In this document: one piece after another, positions 1-7,754 of the stretch
Layout: each line of letters begins with the position of its first letter
Position numbering within the stretch: the first letter of the stretch is position 1
Assembly: GCA_016795365.1 (NCBI GenBank)
Contig: JAEUHN010000021.1
Span: forward strand, 1 to 48,596
Direction: 5' to 3'
Length of the DNA stretch: 48,596 nucleotides
From: Verrucomicrobiaceae bacterium
Lineage (GTDB): Bacteria; Verrucomicrobiota; Verrucomicrobiia; Verrucomicrobiales; Verrucomicrobiaceae
Translations under genes and position numbers: made by a program
Notes under the pieces: model-generated
Told to the model about the DNA's origin: nothing
The model's input: only the letters and a program-made list of their open reading frames with translations
Databases searched by the model: none

Positions 1-1
1 G

Positions 2-1333
2 CCCCCGGTGCATGAGGTGCTGGTGCATGATGAAGACGGCAATCTGCGGCGGGACGCCCGCTGGCAATACCACTGGGACGCGGAGAACCGGCTGGTCATG
101 ATGGAGGAGCGCCCCGGCATCGCCACGTATCCCTCCGGGGCAGGCGATGCTCCCGCGCGCCAGAGGCTGGAGTTTTTCTACGATGCGCAGAGTCGCCGCA
201 GCGCGAAGCGCGTGTTCCACTGGGACGCCGTCGCTAACGATTGGAAGCCCTGGGCCTACACGCTGTTCCTCTACGATGGGTGGAACGTGGTGGCGGAACT
301 CGACCTGCTCAACGGCGGCACGCCAACGCGGACCTACACCTGGGGCACCGACCTCAGCAACACCATGGCCGGAGCCGGAGGCGTGGGCGGCCTGCTCATG
401 GTGAAACGCTGGCAGCGCAATGCCAATGGCGACGCCAGCCTGCGCGCCCTCGTCCACAACGACGCTAACGGCAACGTGATGGGCCTCTACGGCATCGAAG
501 CCCAAGCGATGCTCGGCGTGTTCGATTACGACGCCTTCGGCAACCAGGTGATCAATACCGTAGCGATGGGCAACGATGTGTGCCCCATCGGGTTCAGCAG
601 CAAGTATCAGGACAAGGAGACCGGCCTTGTTTATTACGGCTTCAGATATTACTCACCTGAGATGGGGCGGTGGCCAAACAGGGATCCGATTGGGGAAAGG
701 GGAGGAGTGAACCTTTACGGGATGGTCGGGAATGATGCGGTCAATCGTGTCGATAGGTTGGGGCTGGCATGCGCTGCGACTCAGGCGTTGCCGTCAAATC
801 TCACTGATGCGCTCGGTGATGCCTGGAAAGATAGCTTTAATCCCGATGGAACCGTGAATGAGCAAGGTGGAAGCCTGATTGGAACAGGTTCTGGAACTGA
901 GCCTCGGCCAGGTTCCGGTGGGGGATCGGGTTCGTTCCCACAAGAGAACTATCCTCAGCCTGGCTCAGGAGAAACTTTGGATGGAACTTATCATACGCAT
1001 CCATATTCACCAGCCGAGGGCGGGCATAAAAACGTCTCGTTCTCCTGCGGCGATATCCAAAACTTTGCTGCTGGCACACAAGGGGGACAGAAAGTTGTCA
1101 TGGCTGGCGACAGCATCTTTATTTTGACGATTGGAGATCAAGCCAAGCTGAAGAATTGCAAGCTGTGCTGCGGAAAATGGAATCAAGGTTTTGGCAGCAA
1201 TCCAAAAGACTCATTTCAAGACCGGGTTGAAGCGGGAGTTCAAGCTGCAATCAAGGAGTGCGGCTTGTGCTACTACAAGGCGACAAGAGGAGGCAATGGC
1301 AAGTGGCCCAAGTCGGCAACGCTACAGAACTAA
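2..1333 (+). CDS. RHS repeat-associated protein, 3' part, with JAB-like C-terminal domain
   Basis: The frame is open to the left edge, so the N-terminus is missing. The first ~250 visible residues are RHS/YD-repeat sequence (WDAENRL, YDGWNVVAEL, YDAFGN) and end in the conserved core motif GLVYYGFRYYSPEMGRW, NRDPIGERGGVNLYG. In RHS proteins this core marks the boundary of the shell that encloses a variable toxic tip. The ~185-residue tail has a Gly/Ser/Pro linker, then HTHP and, 13 residues later, SCGD. This HxHP...SxxD pattern belongs to JAMM/JAB metallopeptidase-like folds, which are known as RHS tips. GC falls from about 68% in the core (301-360) to about 47% in the tail (1081-1140), as expected for an exchanged tip. 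Toxin activity is inferred. Confidence 0.9.
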   Translation, partial: PPVHEVLVHDEDGNLRRDARWQYHWDAENRLVMMEERPGIATYPSGAGDAPARQRLEFFYDAQSRRSAKRVFHWDAVANDWKPWAYTLFLYDGWNVVAELDLLNGGTPTRTYTWGTDLSNTMAGAGGVGGLLMVKRWQRNANGDASLRALVHNDANGNVMGLYGIEAQAMLGVFDYDAFGNQVINTVAMGNDVCPIGFSSKYQDKETGLVYYGFRYYSPEMGRWPNRDPIGERGGVNLYGMVGNDAVNRVDRLGLACAATQALPSNLTDALGDAWKDSFNPDGTVNEQGGSLIGTGSGTEPRPGSGGGSGSFPQENYPQPGSGETLDGTYHTHPYSPAEGGHKNVSFSCGDIQNFAAGTQGGQKVVMAGDSIFILTIGDQAKLKNCKLCCGKWNQGFGSNPKDSFQDRVEAGVQAAIKECGLCYYKATRGGNGKWPKSATLQN

Positions 1334-1356
1334 TCAAGCCACATGATCAATGTCTT

Positions 1357-1743
1357 ATGTCCGCAGCCAACAAACCTATTACTTCGTGGATCATTTTCCT
1401 CGTGTTCGTGGCCTTGGTGCAGTCATGCACTGAAAATAGACCAACAGATCAGGTGAATGTGAACTACCCGCCTTCAACTGTTGGAGCACTGCTCGAACTG
1501 CACAACGTTCCTTTTCCAGCAGTCACCTTCATGGACGAGCCTCCAGGCAAGCTCCGAACCGTTTTGATGACAGCCGGATCACTACAAATCGAAGCAGCTC
1601 TTCGTTATGCTCCCACCTTGTTTAGCGTCGAGCGAACTTGGAGTGAAGCAAACGTGAAGGCAGCACGGATTGAACGATTAGTTTACTCGAACATACCGCA
1701 CCAAGAAACGCAGACTGTTGCTCCAAGGCCCGCGGCCAACTAG
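1357..1743 (+). CDS. small lipoprotein, candidate immunity protein of the RHS tip
   Basis: This 128-residue protein is not a recognised family. The ATG at 1357 was chosen because it directly precedes a lipoprotein signal: a hydrophobic stretch (WIIFLVFVALVQ) ending at SC. The mature part would therefore be anchored to a membrane facing the periplasm. Upstream in-frame starts lie inside the RHS gene. The gene begins 23 bp after the RHS stop, on the same strand and with the same low GC as the RHS tail. That is the usual position of an immunity gene in RHS and other polymorphic toxin loci. The function rests on position only. Confidence 0.6.
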   Translation: MSAANKPITSWIIFLVFVALVQSCTENRPTDQVNVNYPPSTVGALLELHNVPFPAVTFMDEPPGKLRTVLMTAGSLQIEAALRYAPTLFSVERTWSEANVKAARIERLVYSNIPHQETQTVAPRPAAN

Positions 1744-1784
1744 CCTGCGGAGCGTCTCCCAACCGCCCGAGTGGCTGAGCTAGG

Positions 1785-1877
1785 CATTATGCGGCGGGCG
1801 TTGCGGCCTTCGTATGTCACTCGCTTCGGTGATGCGTTGAGGACTGCGAGAGCGTGTGATGGTCAGGCCGCATAATG
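1785..1877. repeat. 11-bp inverted repeat, 71-nt spacer
   Basis: CATTATGCGGC (1785-1795) is exactly inverted as GCCGCATAATG (1867-1877). The repeat lies about 40 bp after the lipoprotein stop. It could border a small inserted element or form a long hairpin. No T-tract follows, so a classical terminator is unlikely. Confidence 0.45.
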
Positions 1878-1984
1878 GGGCGCTGCAGCCAACACGGCCC
1901 CCGTGAGGCTCTGTCACGTCACTCGTGCTGGCGGTGTCTGGGGTTCGCCTCACAAGCTAGGCTCGTCCCTCGCGCTCCGCACCC

Positions 1985-2087
1985 ACCTGCGCCCCCCTTC
2001 GTTTTTGAAGCTCCGCACCCCCACGCCGATTATGCTGCGACTCGATGCCGACCTGCGCCCCCCTTCGTTTTTGAAGCTCCGCACCCC
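1985..2087. repeat. pair of 37-bp perfect direct repeats, 66-bp period
   Basis: Bases 1985-2021 and 2051-2087 are identical over 37 bp. Both start ACCTGCG and include a CCCCCCTTCG block and TTTTTGAAGC. The intervening 29 bp differ. With only two copies, this may be a local duplication or part of a dispersed family. No gene covers it. Confidence 0.7.
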
Positions 2088-2531
2088 TGGGTCGCCACGC
2101 TCCGCGCCGCAGCCCAGCTCCAACCCCACCGTGCACCCATCGCCTCCACGCTTCGCCACCAACCCCACTTGGCACGCTGGCTGCGATGCGGCCCACCCAC
2201 CAACCCACGGCCTCGGTTGCTGCGCTCCACTTACCCGGGGATAAAATGCCATTCTTGCCAAGCGAATAGTGAGTTCAACACCTCAAAAGCTCATGGCAAC
2301 AAGCCTTCCACCCGGATGAACCGACGGCTCCCAGGGGCGAACATTGCTCCTCAGCCAAGGAGCCACCCACACCTACTCCAGCAGCCGTGAGATTATCCTT
2401 GAGCCGTTTCGCCCGAATTCGATCAACAATGCAAACCGGCTCCAAATGCTAGTCCGACCACGCCCGCCATCGTCTCGTATACCCGCACAGGCGGGTGTTC
2501 ACACTCCGCTGATGAAGACCCAACAAAGGCA

Positions 2532-2711
2532 TTAGCTGAAAGAGCCGTCCGAACCCCCAGTGCTCTCGAGCCAGCCCTGGATTCGACTGCGCATGCTCGA
2601 ACTCGGGGAAGCCGCCCCTCGCTCCCAACGTGAGATTCGATATTTGGGAACACCTAAAATCGCACCCAACCCTTGGTGGCCCAGACCGAGCCAAAGCCGC
2701 CGCGCTCGCAT
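2532..2711 (-). pseudogene. fragment of an XRE-type helix-turn-helix protein
   Basis: From the ATG at 2711 the minus strand encodes 59 residues. They contain QGLGAILGVPKYRISRWERG followed by a short basic helix ending RIQGWLES. This matches the recognition-helix region of XRE/Cro-family DNA-binding domains, where SRWERG is typical. The frame continues upstream without a stop (EVLATRTKRREANQL), then runs into low-quality sequence antisense to the FN3-like gene. The simplest reading is the 3' remnant of a regulator whose 5' half was replaced. A tiny functional gene is possible. Confidence 0.35.
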
Positions 2712-2770
2712 CAATTGGCAAAGCTGATTAGCTTCCCGCCGCTTCGTCCGGGTCGCCAACACCTCTCTCC

Positions 2771-3496
2771 GTGCGCCCAACCGTCGTGCAATTGTCCAAT
2801 CACAAATTCCCAACAGAACCCCTGCACTACGGTGAGGACCCGGAGCCGACGACCCCGCCTCCAGGCGGTGCCAAGGTGAAGCTGGAACTGGCGGCGCGGT
2901 CGGACTCCAACCTGGCGGCCTTCGCGGAGGCGCATGTGACGGCGATGACTGGCAATGCGAACTTCCCCACGCCGACGCCTTCCGCGGCGGTGTTTGCCCA
3001 ATGGCTGGCGGACTTCGAGTCCATGCTCTCCCAATACGAGAACGCGAGGGTGGCGCTGAAGAATCTGACAGAGCAGAAGGATGCGCTGCGGGCGGGCCTG
3101 TGCGCGGTCTTTTCCCAGCGGGCGCTCTACGTGGAGGTGGCAAGCAATGGCAACCCTGATGTGATCGCGACCTCGGGCCTGCCGCTGCGCAATCCGCCGT
3201 CGCCGGTGGGGCCGCTGCCTTTCCCCGAGAACCTGCGCGTGGTGCAATCGCAGAGCGTGGGTGAGCTGGTGGTGAAGTGGAATTCGGTGGCCGCCGCGAA
3301 GAGCTATGTGCTGCAATGCGCGGAGGTGGTGTCCGGTCAGCCGCCGGTGTGGCAGCAGGTCTATGTGGGTGGCAAGTTCACCTCCAGCCAGAAGAGCCTG
3401 GTGCCCGGCAAGACCTACGCCTTCCGCGTGGCGAGCATCGGCGGTGCCTCGGGCCAGAGCGATTGGAGCCCGGTGGTGGAACGCATGGCGGCCTGA
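2771..3496 (+). CDS. fibronectin type III-like surface or secreted protein
   Basis: The protein has up to 241 residues. The segment from about residue 36 ([12 protein letters not shown], then [14 protein letters not shown]) is helical. The last ~90 residues form a fibronectin-III-like beta domain with [26 protein letters not shown] and SDWSPVV. The first ~35 residues are Pro-rich and look unrelated, so the true start may be the GTG at 2876. If so, the annotated 5' end is an artefact or a fusion over degraded DNA. No signal peptide is visible. It shares its architecture (helical N-part, FN3 C-part, ending with GQ and WS) with the product at 17095-17946. A role at the cell surface is inferred. 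Confidence 0.7.
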   Translation: MRPTVVQLSNHKFPTEPLHYGEDPEPTTPPPGGAKVKLELAARSDSNLAAFAEAHVTAMTGNANFPTPTPSAAVFAQWLADFESMLSQYENARVALKNLTEQKDALRAGLCAVFSQRALYVEVASNGNPDVIATSGLPLRNPPSPVGPLPFPENLRVVQSQSVGELVVKWNSVAAAKSYVLQCAEVVSGQPPVWQQVYVGGKFTSSQKSLVPGKTYAFRVASIGGASGQSDWSPVVERMAA

Positions 3497-3573
3497 GGGC
3501 GATGAAGCTCCTGCGACCAGCGGTGGGCGGTCTGTTTAAGGGGCTGCTCATCGCTGGGGAGGGCGAGGGGAAA

Positions 3574-3818
3574 AGATGAAGGATGAAGGATGAAAACTGA
3601 AAGCAGGGAGCAGGGAGCAGGGAGCAGGGAGTGAAGGGCGAAGAGTGAAGAGTGAAGAGTGAAGAGTGAAGAGGTGAGAAGTGAGAGGTGAGAAGTGAGA
3701 GGTGAGAAGTGAGAGGTGAGAAGTGAGAAGTGAGAAGTGAGAAGTGAGAGGTGAGAGGTGAGAAGTGAGATACGCGAACCGAGAACCGAGAACCGAGAAC
3801 CGAGAACTGAGAACTGAA
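3574..3818. repeat. in-register heptanucleotide array, 35 units (245 bp)
   Basis: The whole tract divides into 35 consecutive 7-mers with no slippage of register. The order is AGATGAA, GGATGAA x2, AACTGAA, AGCAGGG x4, AGTGAAG, GGCGAAG, AGTGAAG x4, a block of 14 AGGTGAG/AAGTGAG units (six and eight copies), ATACGCG, AACCGAG x4, AACTGAG, AACTGAA. The plus strand is almost all purine. Different variants form homogeneous sub-blocks, as repeated local expansions would produce. It fills the gap between two genes and ends 3 bp before the next ATG. Confidence 0.95.
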
Positions 3819-3821
3819 ACG

Positions 3822-4592
3822 ATGAAAACCATGAATCCAGAAGTGCGTGGGCGGGGGCGCCGGGTGGGTGGGGCGGGGTTTGATCCGGCGCTGCCGGAGG
3901 ACCATTCTTTGATTGTGGCGGGGGTGCTGAGGGATCAGTTCCAGTGCTTGCAGGCGATGATCGATGCGGTGCCGGTGGTCTCGGGGGCGGTGGTGGACGG
4001 GGTGACGACGCTGCCCGCGGGGTCGCCTGCGGAGGCTTCGGCGGTGCTGGAGGCGGGGGCGCTGCACTTTGCCTTTGGGATTCCGCAGGGGATGGAGGGT
4101 CGCGAGGGGCTGCCCGGTGAGGCAGGGCCGCAGGGACCTCCCTTTGCCCAGGCGGTGGTGGATGGGGTGACCACGCTGCCGCCCGGTGATCCGGCGACGG
4201 TGGGGGTGTCCTTCGACGGGACGGATGTGCATTTTGCCTTCGGGATTCCGCAAGGTCAGACCGGAGCCGAGGGGGGATCGGGTCCGCCTGGGCCACCGTT
4301 CGCCCAAGCGGTGGTGGATGGGGTGACGACGCTGCCGCCCGGTGATCCGGCGACGGTGGGGGTATCCTTCGATGGCACGAACGTGCATTTCGCCTTTGGC
4401 ATCCCGCAGGGGGCCAAGGGTGATCCGGGGGATGTGTCCCTGGAGCAACTCTCCCTGGCGATCGCCGGGACGAGCGCCAACAGCAACGCGGTGCAGCCGC
4501 TCCCTTTCAATGCGACGCCGAATTATGACCCTGATCAGTTCCAGGCGGTGATCGACAAGATGAACGAACTCATCCAGGCGCTGCGGCGGTAG
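3822..4592 (+). CDS. collagen-like modular repeat protein
   Basis: The protein has 256 residues. The ATG at 3822, just after the heptad array, was chosen over a GTG inside the array; ATG 3831 is an alternative. The body has three modules of 52-55 residues: VVDGVTTLP, a G-P rich loop, then HFAFGIPQG. Modules two and three are nearly identical in DNA (period 156 bp from 4152 and 4308). Each module is followed by short Gly-X-Y runs ([31 protein letters not shown]), resembling the collagen/IPQG repeats of phage-tail-fibre-like and bacterial surface proteins. The last ~40 residues are helical. No signal peptide or anchor is seen. Confidence 0.75.
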   Translation: MKTMNPEVRGRGRRVGGAGFDPALPEDHSLIVAGVLRDQFQCLQAMIDAVPVVSGAVVDGVTTLPAGSPAEASAVLEAGALHFAFGIPQGMEGREGLPGEAGPQGPPFAQAVVDGVTTLPPGDPATVGVSFDGTDVHFAFGIPQGQTGAEGGSGPPGPPFAQAVVDGVTTLPPGDPATVGVSFDGTNVHFAFGIPQGAKGDPGDVSLEQLSLAIAGTSANSNAVQPLPFNATPNYDPDQFQAVIDKMNELIQALRR

Positions 4593-4705
4593 GGAGTGGG
4601 TGGGCGCTGCTCGCCTATGGATCGGGAAGGGCCATGATTGAAAACGAATGGTCGCGAATGCCGTGCTGCGGTGGCGATACACCGGGTGGCAGTGCCTGGT
4701 GAACG

Positions 4706-4729
4706 ATATTTGCTTGTCAGCGCATATAT
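4706..4729. promoter_or_regulatory. putative ArsR-family operator
   Basis: ATATTTGC (4706-4713) faces GCATATAT (4722-4729), an inverted repeat with 7 of 8 positions paired and an 8-nt spacer. It lies 19 bp before the GTPase start. AT-rich imperfect palindromes of this form just before the first gene are typical binding sites of ArsR/SmtB repressors, and the second gene of this operon encodes one. Autoregulation is inferred. Confidence 0.5.
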
Positions 4730-4748
4730 CCTCTCCACCATCGCGGGC

Positions 4749-5921
4749 ATGAGCGAACTCTCACCCACTCCTGCGCGTTACATCATGATCGGCGGCTTCC
4801 TCGGGGCTGGCAAAACGACGGCCATGGGTCGGCTGGCGCGGCATCTGACGGACAAGGGCTTGCGCGTGGGCCTCATCACGAATGATCAGGCGGGCGGGCT
4901 GGTGGATACGAAGCTGATGCGCAACCAGGGCTTTGCCACGGAGGAGATCGCCGGCGGGTGCTTCTGCTGCCGCTTCAACACGCTGGTGGATGCGGCCTCG
5001 AAGCTGACGGATGCGACCAAGCCCGATGTCTTCATCGCGGAGCCGGTGGGCAGCTGCACGGATCTGGTGGCGACGGTGACGTATCCGCTGCGCCGCATGT
5101 ATGGCGCGAACTTCACGGTCGCGCCGCTGAGCGTGCTGGTGGACCCGATTCGGGCGCGGCGGGTGCTGGGCCTGGATGAGGGCGGCAACTTCTCCACGAA
5201 GGTGGCCTACATCTACAAGAAGCAGCTGGAAGAGGCGGACGTGATCGTCATTAACAAGCAGGAGCTGCTAACGCCTGAGCAGATGGATGAACTGATCACC
5301 GCGCTGGAAAACGAGTTTCCCGAGGCCTTCGTGATGAGCGCCTCGGCCCGCGAGCAGACGGGACTCACGGCTTGGTTCGATGTGATGGAGCGCGACACCC
5401 AGGGCTCCCGCGCGGCGATGGCGGTGGACTACGAGGTGTATGCGGATGGCGAGGCGCTGCTGGGCTGGCTGAACGCGACGGTGACGCTGAAGGCGGATGA
5501 TGAGTTCGACGCGAACGCCTTCCTCAAGTCCTTTGCGGCGGACATCCAAGGGCGGCTCCAATTGCAGAACGCGGAGGTGGCGCACTTGAAGATGACCTAC
5601 AGTCCCGACGACGGCATCGCGGGCGAGATCGCGTCGGTGAACCTGGTGCGAAACGACAACGTGCCGGAGAGCGGCATGTCGCTCGACGAGCCGAGCACGG
5701 GCGGGCAGCTCATCATCAATCTGCGGGCCGAGGCTGATCCAGAGGTGCTGCTGAGCGCGGTGCGCGAGAGTCTGGATTCGGTGCGGCTGCAATTCTTCGG
5801 CCTGAGTGCCACGCTCGACCATGAGGAGCACTTCCGTCCGGGCAAGCCGGTGCCGACGCATCGCGATGGTGAGGTGGTGGAGGTCAAAGGTGGCTGCACG
5901 CCGAGCACGGCCTGCTGTTGA
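4749..5921 (+). CDS. G3E-family (CobW/COG0523) GTPase, metal-handling type
   Basis: The protein has 390 residues, of usual family length. The ATG at 4749 begins MSELSPTPARY just before the P-loop GGFLGAGKTT (15-24). The G3E signature CxCC is at 71-74 (CFCC), and the base-recognition motif is NKQE. Family members act as metallochaperones or metal insertases driven by GTP. The C-terminal half carries a CobW-C-like domain, and the chain ends with three cysteines (GGCTPSTACC), a possible metal-binding tail. The neighbouring ArsR gene starts 15 bp downstream, so the two probably form one operon responding to a metal or metalloid. The metal cannot be read from the sequence. Confidence 0.88.
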   Translation: MSELSPTPARYIMIGGFLGAGKTTAMGRLARHLTDKGLRVGLITNDQAGGLVDTKLMRNQGFATEEIAGGCFCCRFNTLVDAASKLTDATKPDVFIAEPVGSCTDLVATVTYPLRRMYGANFTVAPLSVLVDPIRARRVLGLDEGGNFSTKVAYIYKKQLEEADVIVINKQELLTPEQMDELITALENEFPEAFVMSASAREQTGLTAWFDVMERDTQGSRAAMAVDYEVYADGEALLGWLNATVTLKADDEFDANAFLKSFAADIQGRLQLQNAEVAHLKMTYSPDDGIAGEIASVNLVRNDNVPESGMSLDEPSTGGQLIINLRAEADPEVLLSAVRESLDSVRLQFFGLSATLDHEEHFRPGKPVPTHRDGEVVEVKGGCTPSTACC

Positions 5922-5936
5922 GTTCCATCGTGTGCC

Positions 5937-6242
5937 ATGAAGAAGTTCGACTGCATCACCGCGATGAAGGCGCTCGGCGAGGAGACTCGGCTGCGCATTG
6001 TCCGCATGGTGCTGACGAGACCGCGCAGTGTGAACGAGATCGCCGAGGCGCTGGACATCACGCAATACAATGTGTCCAAGCACCTGCGTGTGCTGAGTGA
6101 GGCGGGCCTTTTGGACAAGGAGAAGAACGGCCAGCAACGCATCTATGCGCTGGCGGCCGAGTTCTCCGAGCATCTGGCGGAGAAGAAGAACGTGCTCGAT
6201 CTTGGCTGCTGCCAGTTCGACTTCGCGAAGCTGCCGAAGTGA
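5937..6242 (+). CDS. ArsR/SmtB-family transcriptional regulator
   Basis: This is a 101-residue winged-helix protein of family length. The helix-turn-helix covers about residues 32-53 (VNEIAEALDITQYNVSKHLR) and the wing follows (GLLDKEKNGQQRIYAL). Members bind DNA as dimers and let go when metal or an oxidant engages their cysteines. Here C91-C92 sit near the C-terminus (DLGCCQFDF) with C6 at the N-terminus. That is not the classical CVC site of helix alpha-3, so any sensor site would be of a C-terminal type. It follows the GTPase by 15 bp and probably represses the operon through the palindrome at 4706-4729. Confidence 0.9.
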   Translation: MKKFDCITAMKALGEETRLRIVRMVLTRPRSVNEIAEALDITQYNVSKHLRVLSEAGLLDKEKNGQQRIYALAAEFSEHLAEKKNVLDLGCCQFDFAKLPK

Positions 6243-6313
6243 AGCGGTAGGCGAGGTGGTGTCGTCGATGATTCGAGGATGAGCGAGACGACGAGGACGA
6301 GTAGGATGCGGGG

Positions 6314-7639
6314 CTACTTCGAGAGCTGCTGGTGCAGTTGGTGGACCTTGCTGGCGATGCGGTCCTCCACGTCCTCGGCCCATCCGGCAGCGGCTTCGTA
6401 ACCGCCTTCCTTGAGCACGCGGAGACTGGGCACGTAGCCGGTGTAGTCATTGCTGTAGCCTGCTACCCAGATGCCCGCTGCACCAGCGAACTCCTTTTTG
6501 AAGCGAAGGGAGTAATCGACGACGACCTCGCTGCCGAGCGTGATGAAGGTGAGATCATTGCCGATCCTGATCACCTGCACGGGGTAATCGTGGTCGGCAC
6601 GTTTGGCGTTCGCGTAGCTGAGTTTGATCTCTTCATAGGCCGCGCGGATGGGGCCTGCGATGGGACGCGGATTGACGGTCAAGGCCATCTCCACCGCATT
6701 GGAGAGGGAGCGTCCGTGCTGCATGGAGAGTTCCAGATCGGTGATGCCGGGCACCACATCGCTGCGGCGAGGATAAGGATTCTGATCCGCGCCACAGCCC
6801 ATCAAGAACAAGGCGGTGAAGCCGGGTCGGAACTCTTGCAGATATTGCTGGGCGAAGCCCGCGTAGTCGCCGCAGTAGTTGTAGAACCCGAGGCTGGTAT
6901 TGTGGCAGGCGTAGCCGAACAAGGTGGCGCGCAGGGTGCCATCGGGAGCCTCCACGCGGAGAGCGGGCACCTCGTGATCGATAACGCCATCGGGATTGGG
7001 TGCTTTGTTGGCGTTAGGATGTTCGGCTGGCAATGAGTAGTCGCGGCGGCGATTCATGGCGAAGCCACAGCGTGCCTTGTTCCACGTGAGGCGGGCGGGT
7101 TGCAGCTCAGCGATCGACTTGCCGATGATTCCCACGATGTCGTTCTCGAGCTTCTGGGTGTATTCGAAGGCGTCTCGGGCTCGCGGGTTCTCTTTGTCGG
7201 CATCGGTGAGAGGCTGGGTGCGCAAGGTGGGACCGCTGTGCGTGTGCGAGGCGTTCATGACGAGGTTCGCAGGCGGGAGCTTGAAGTCCTTGGCGGCGCG
7301 ATCGGCCACGTGATGGCGGAGGTCCTGCGGCACGCCGATGAGGTCGAGCGTGACGAAGACGAGTCTGTTGCCTTGTTCGTCTTCGAGGGCGAGCGCCTTG
7401 GCAAAGAGGTCCTGGACCTTGCCCTCGGCGGGCTTCTTGCGAGAGGCGTAGCCCGCCATCCACAGCAGCTTCTGCGGCGTGATCCGGGCCGTGGCGGCTG
7501 CGGCTTTCCAGTGGGCCGGAACATGAGGAGCGATGGACTTCGGCGGGGCTGGTGACGAAAGCGGCGTGGCTCCGGGCGGTGGCTCGGCATGGAGCAGGGC
7601 GGGGAGGGCGACGGCGAGGAGGAGGTGTCGGATGGCCAT
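6314..7639 (-). CDS. neutral/alkaline ceramidase-like secreted hydrolase
   Basis: The protein has 441 residues with an N-terminal signal peptide (MAIRHLLLAVALPALLHA). It shows features of the neutral ceramidase N-terminal catalytic domain: TARITP near the start, LVFVTLDLIG, the metal-site segment NASHTHSGP, GYACHNTSL, and GDYAGFAQQYL. Neutral ceramidases hydrolyse N-acyl sphingosine at a zinc site. At 441 residues it lacks the usual C-terminal Ig-like domain of full-length enzymes, as many environmental homologues do. Their substrates are unknown, so sphingolipid activity is not assured. It is divergent from the channel gene and convergent with arsR. Confidence 0.8.
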   Translation of the reverse strand: MAIRHLLLAVALPALLHAEPPPGATPLSSPAPPKSIAPHVPAHWKAAAATARITPQKLLWMAGYASRKKPAEGKVQDLFAKALALEDEQGNRLVFVTLDLIGVPQDLRHHVADRAAKDFKLPPANLVMNASHTHSGPTLRTQPLTDADKENPRARDAFEYTQKLENDIVGIIGKSIAELQPARLTWNKARCGFAMNRRRDYSLPAEHPNANKAPNPDGVIDHEVPALRVEAPDGTLRATLFGYACHNTSLGFYNYCGDYAGFAQQYLQEFRPGFTALFLMGCGADQNPYPRRSDVVPGITDLELSMQHGRSLSNAVEMALTVNPRPIAGPIRAAYEEIKLSYANAKRADHDYPVQVIRIGNDLTFITLGSEVVVDYSLRFKKEFAGAAGIWVAGYSNDYTGYVPSLRVLKEGGYEAAAGWAEDVEDRIASKVHQLHQQLSK

Positions 7640-7754
7640 GGGTGACCTTACGGCCGCTGGACCACGGTTTGTTCAGATGGGAGGGCGGGACTGGGCATGA
7701 AGATGGTATGCAGGAAAACTTTCGAGATGAATCAGGGGCGTGCTAGCATGGGCG

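Larger units (their letters stand above)
1744..2531. other. gene-poor region downstream of the RHS locus
   Basis: I see no convincing gene here. Open frames exist on both strands, but they are rich in Pro, Arg, His and Ala, overlap one another, and follow from the C-rich composition. The stretch contains the inverted and direct repeats listed separately. It looks like decayed sequence between the RHS locus and the surface-protein genes. Confidence 0.5.

Noticed and set aside
1761..1800. CCGAGTGGCTGAGCTAGGC resembling a tRNA-Ser/Leu D-arm
   Set aside because: No anticodon arm, T-loop (GTTCGA) or acceptor pairing can be drawn around it.
1875..2535. Open frames of 100-170 codons on both strands
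   Set aside because: Compositions are extreme (Pro, Arg, His, Ala), frames overlap, and the longest simply translates the direct repeat; no recognisable domain.
3548..3832. Minus-strand frames of [12 protein letters not shown] type across the heptad array
   Set aside because: Direct translation of the 7-bp repeat, which gives a seven-residue repeat in any open frame.
5268..6383. Long minus-strand open frame opposite the GTPase and arsR genes
   Set aside because: His/Arg/Leu-rich shadow; both plus-strand genes have clear family motifs.
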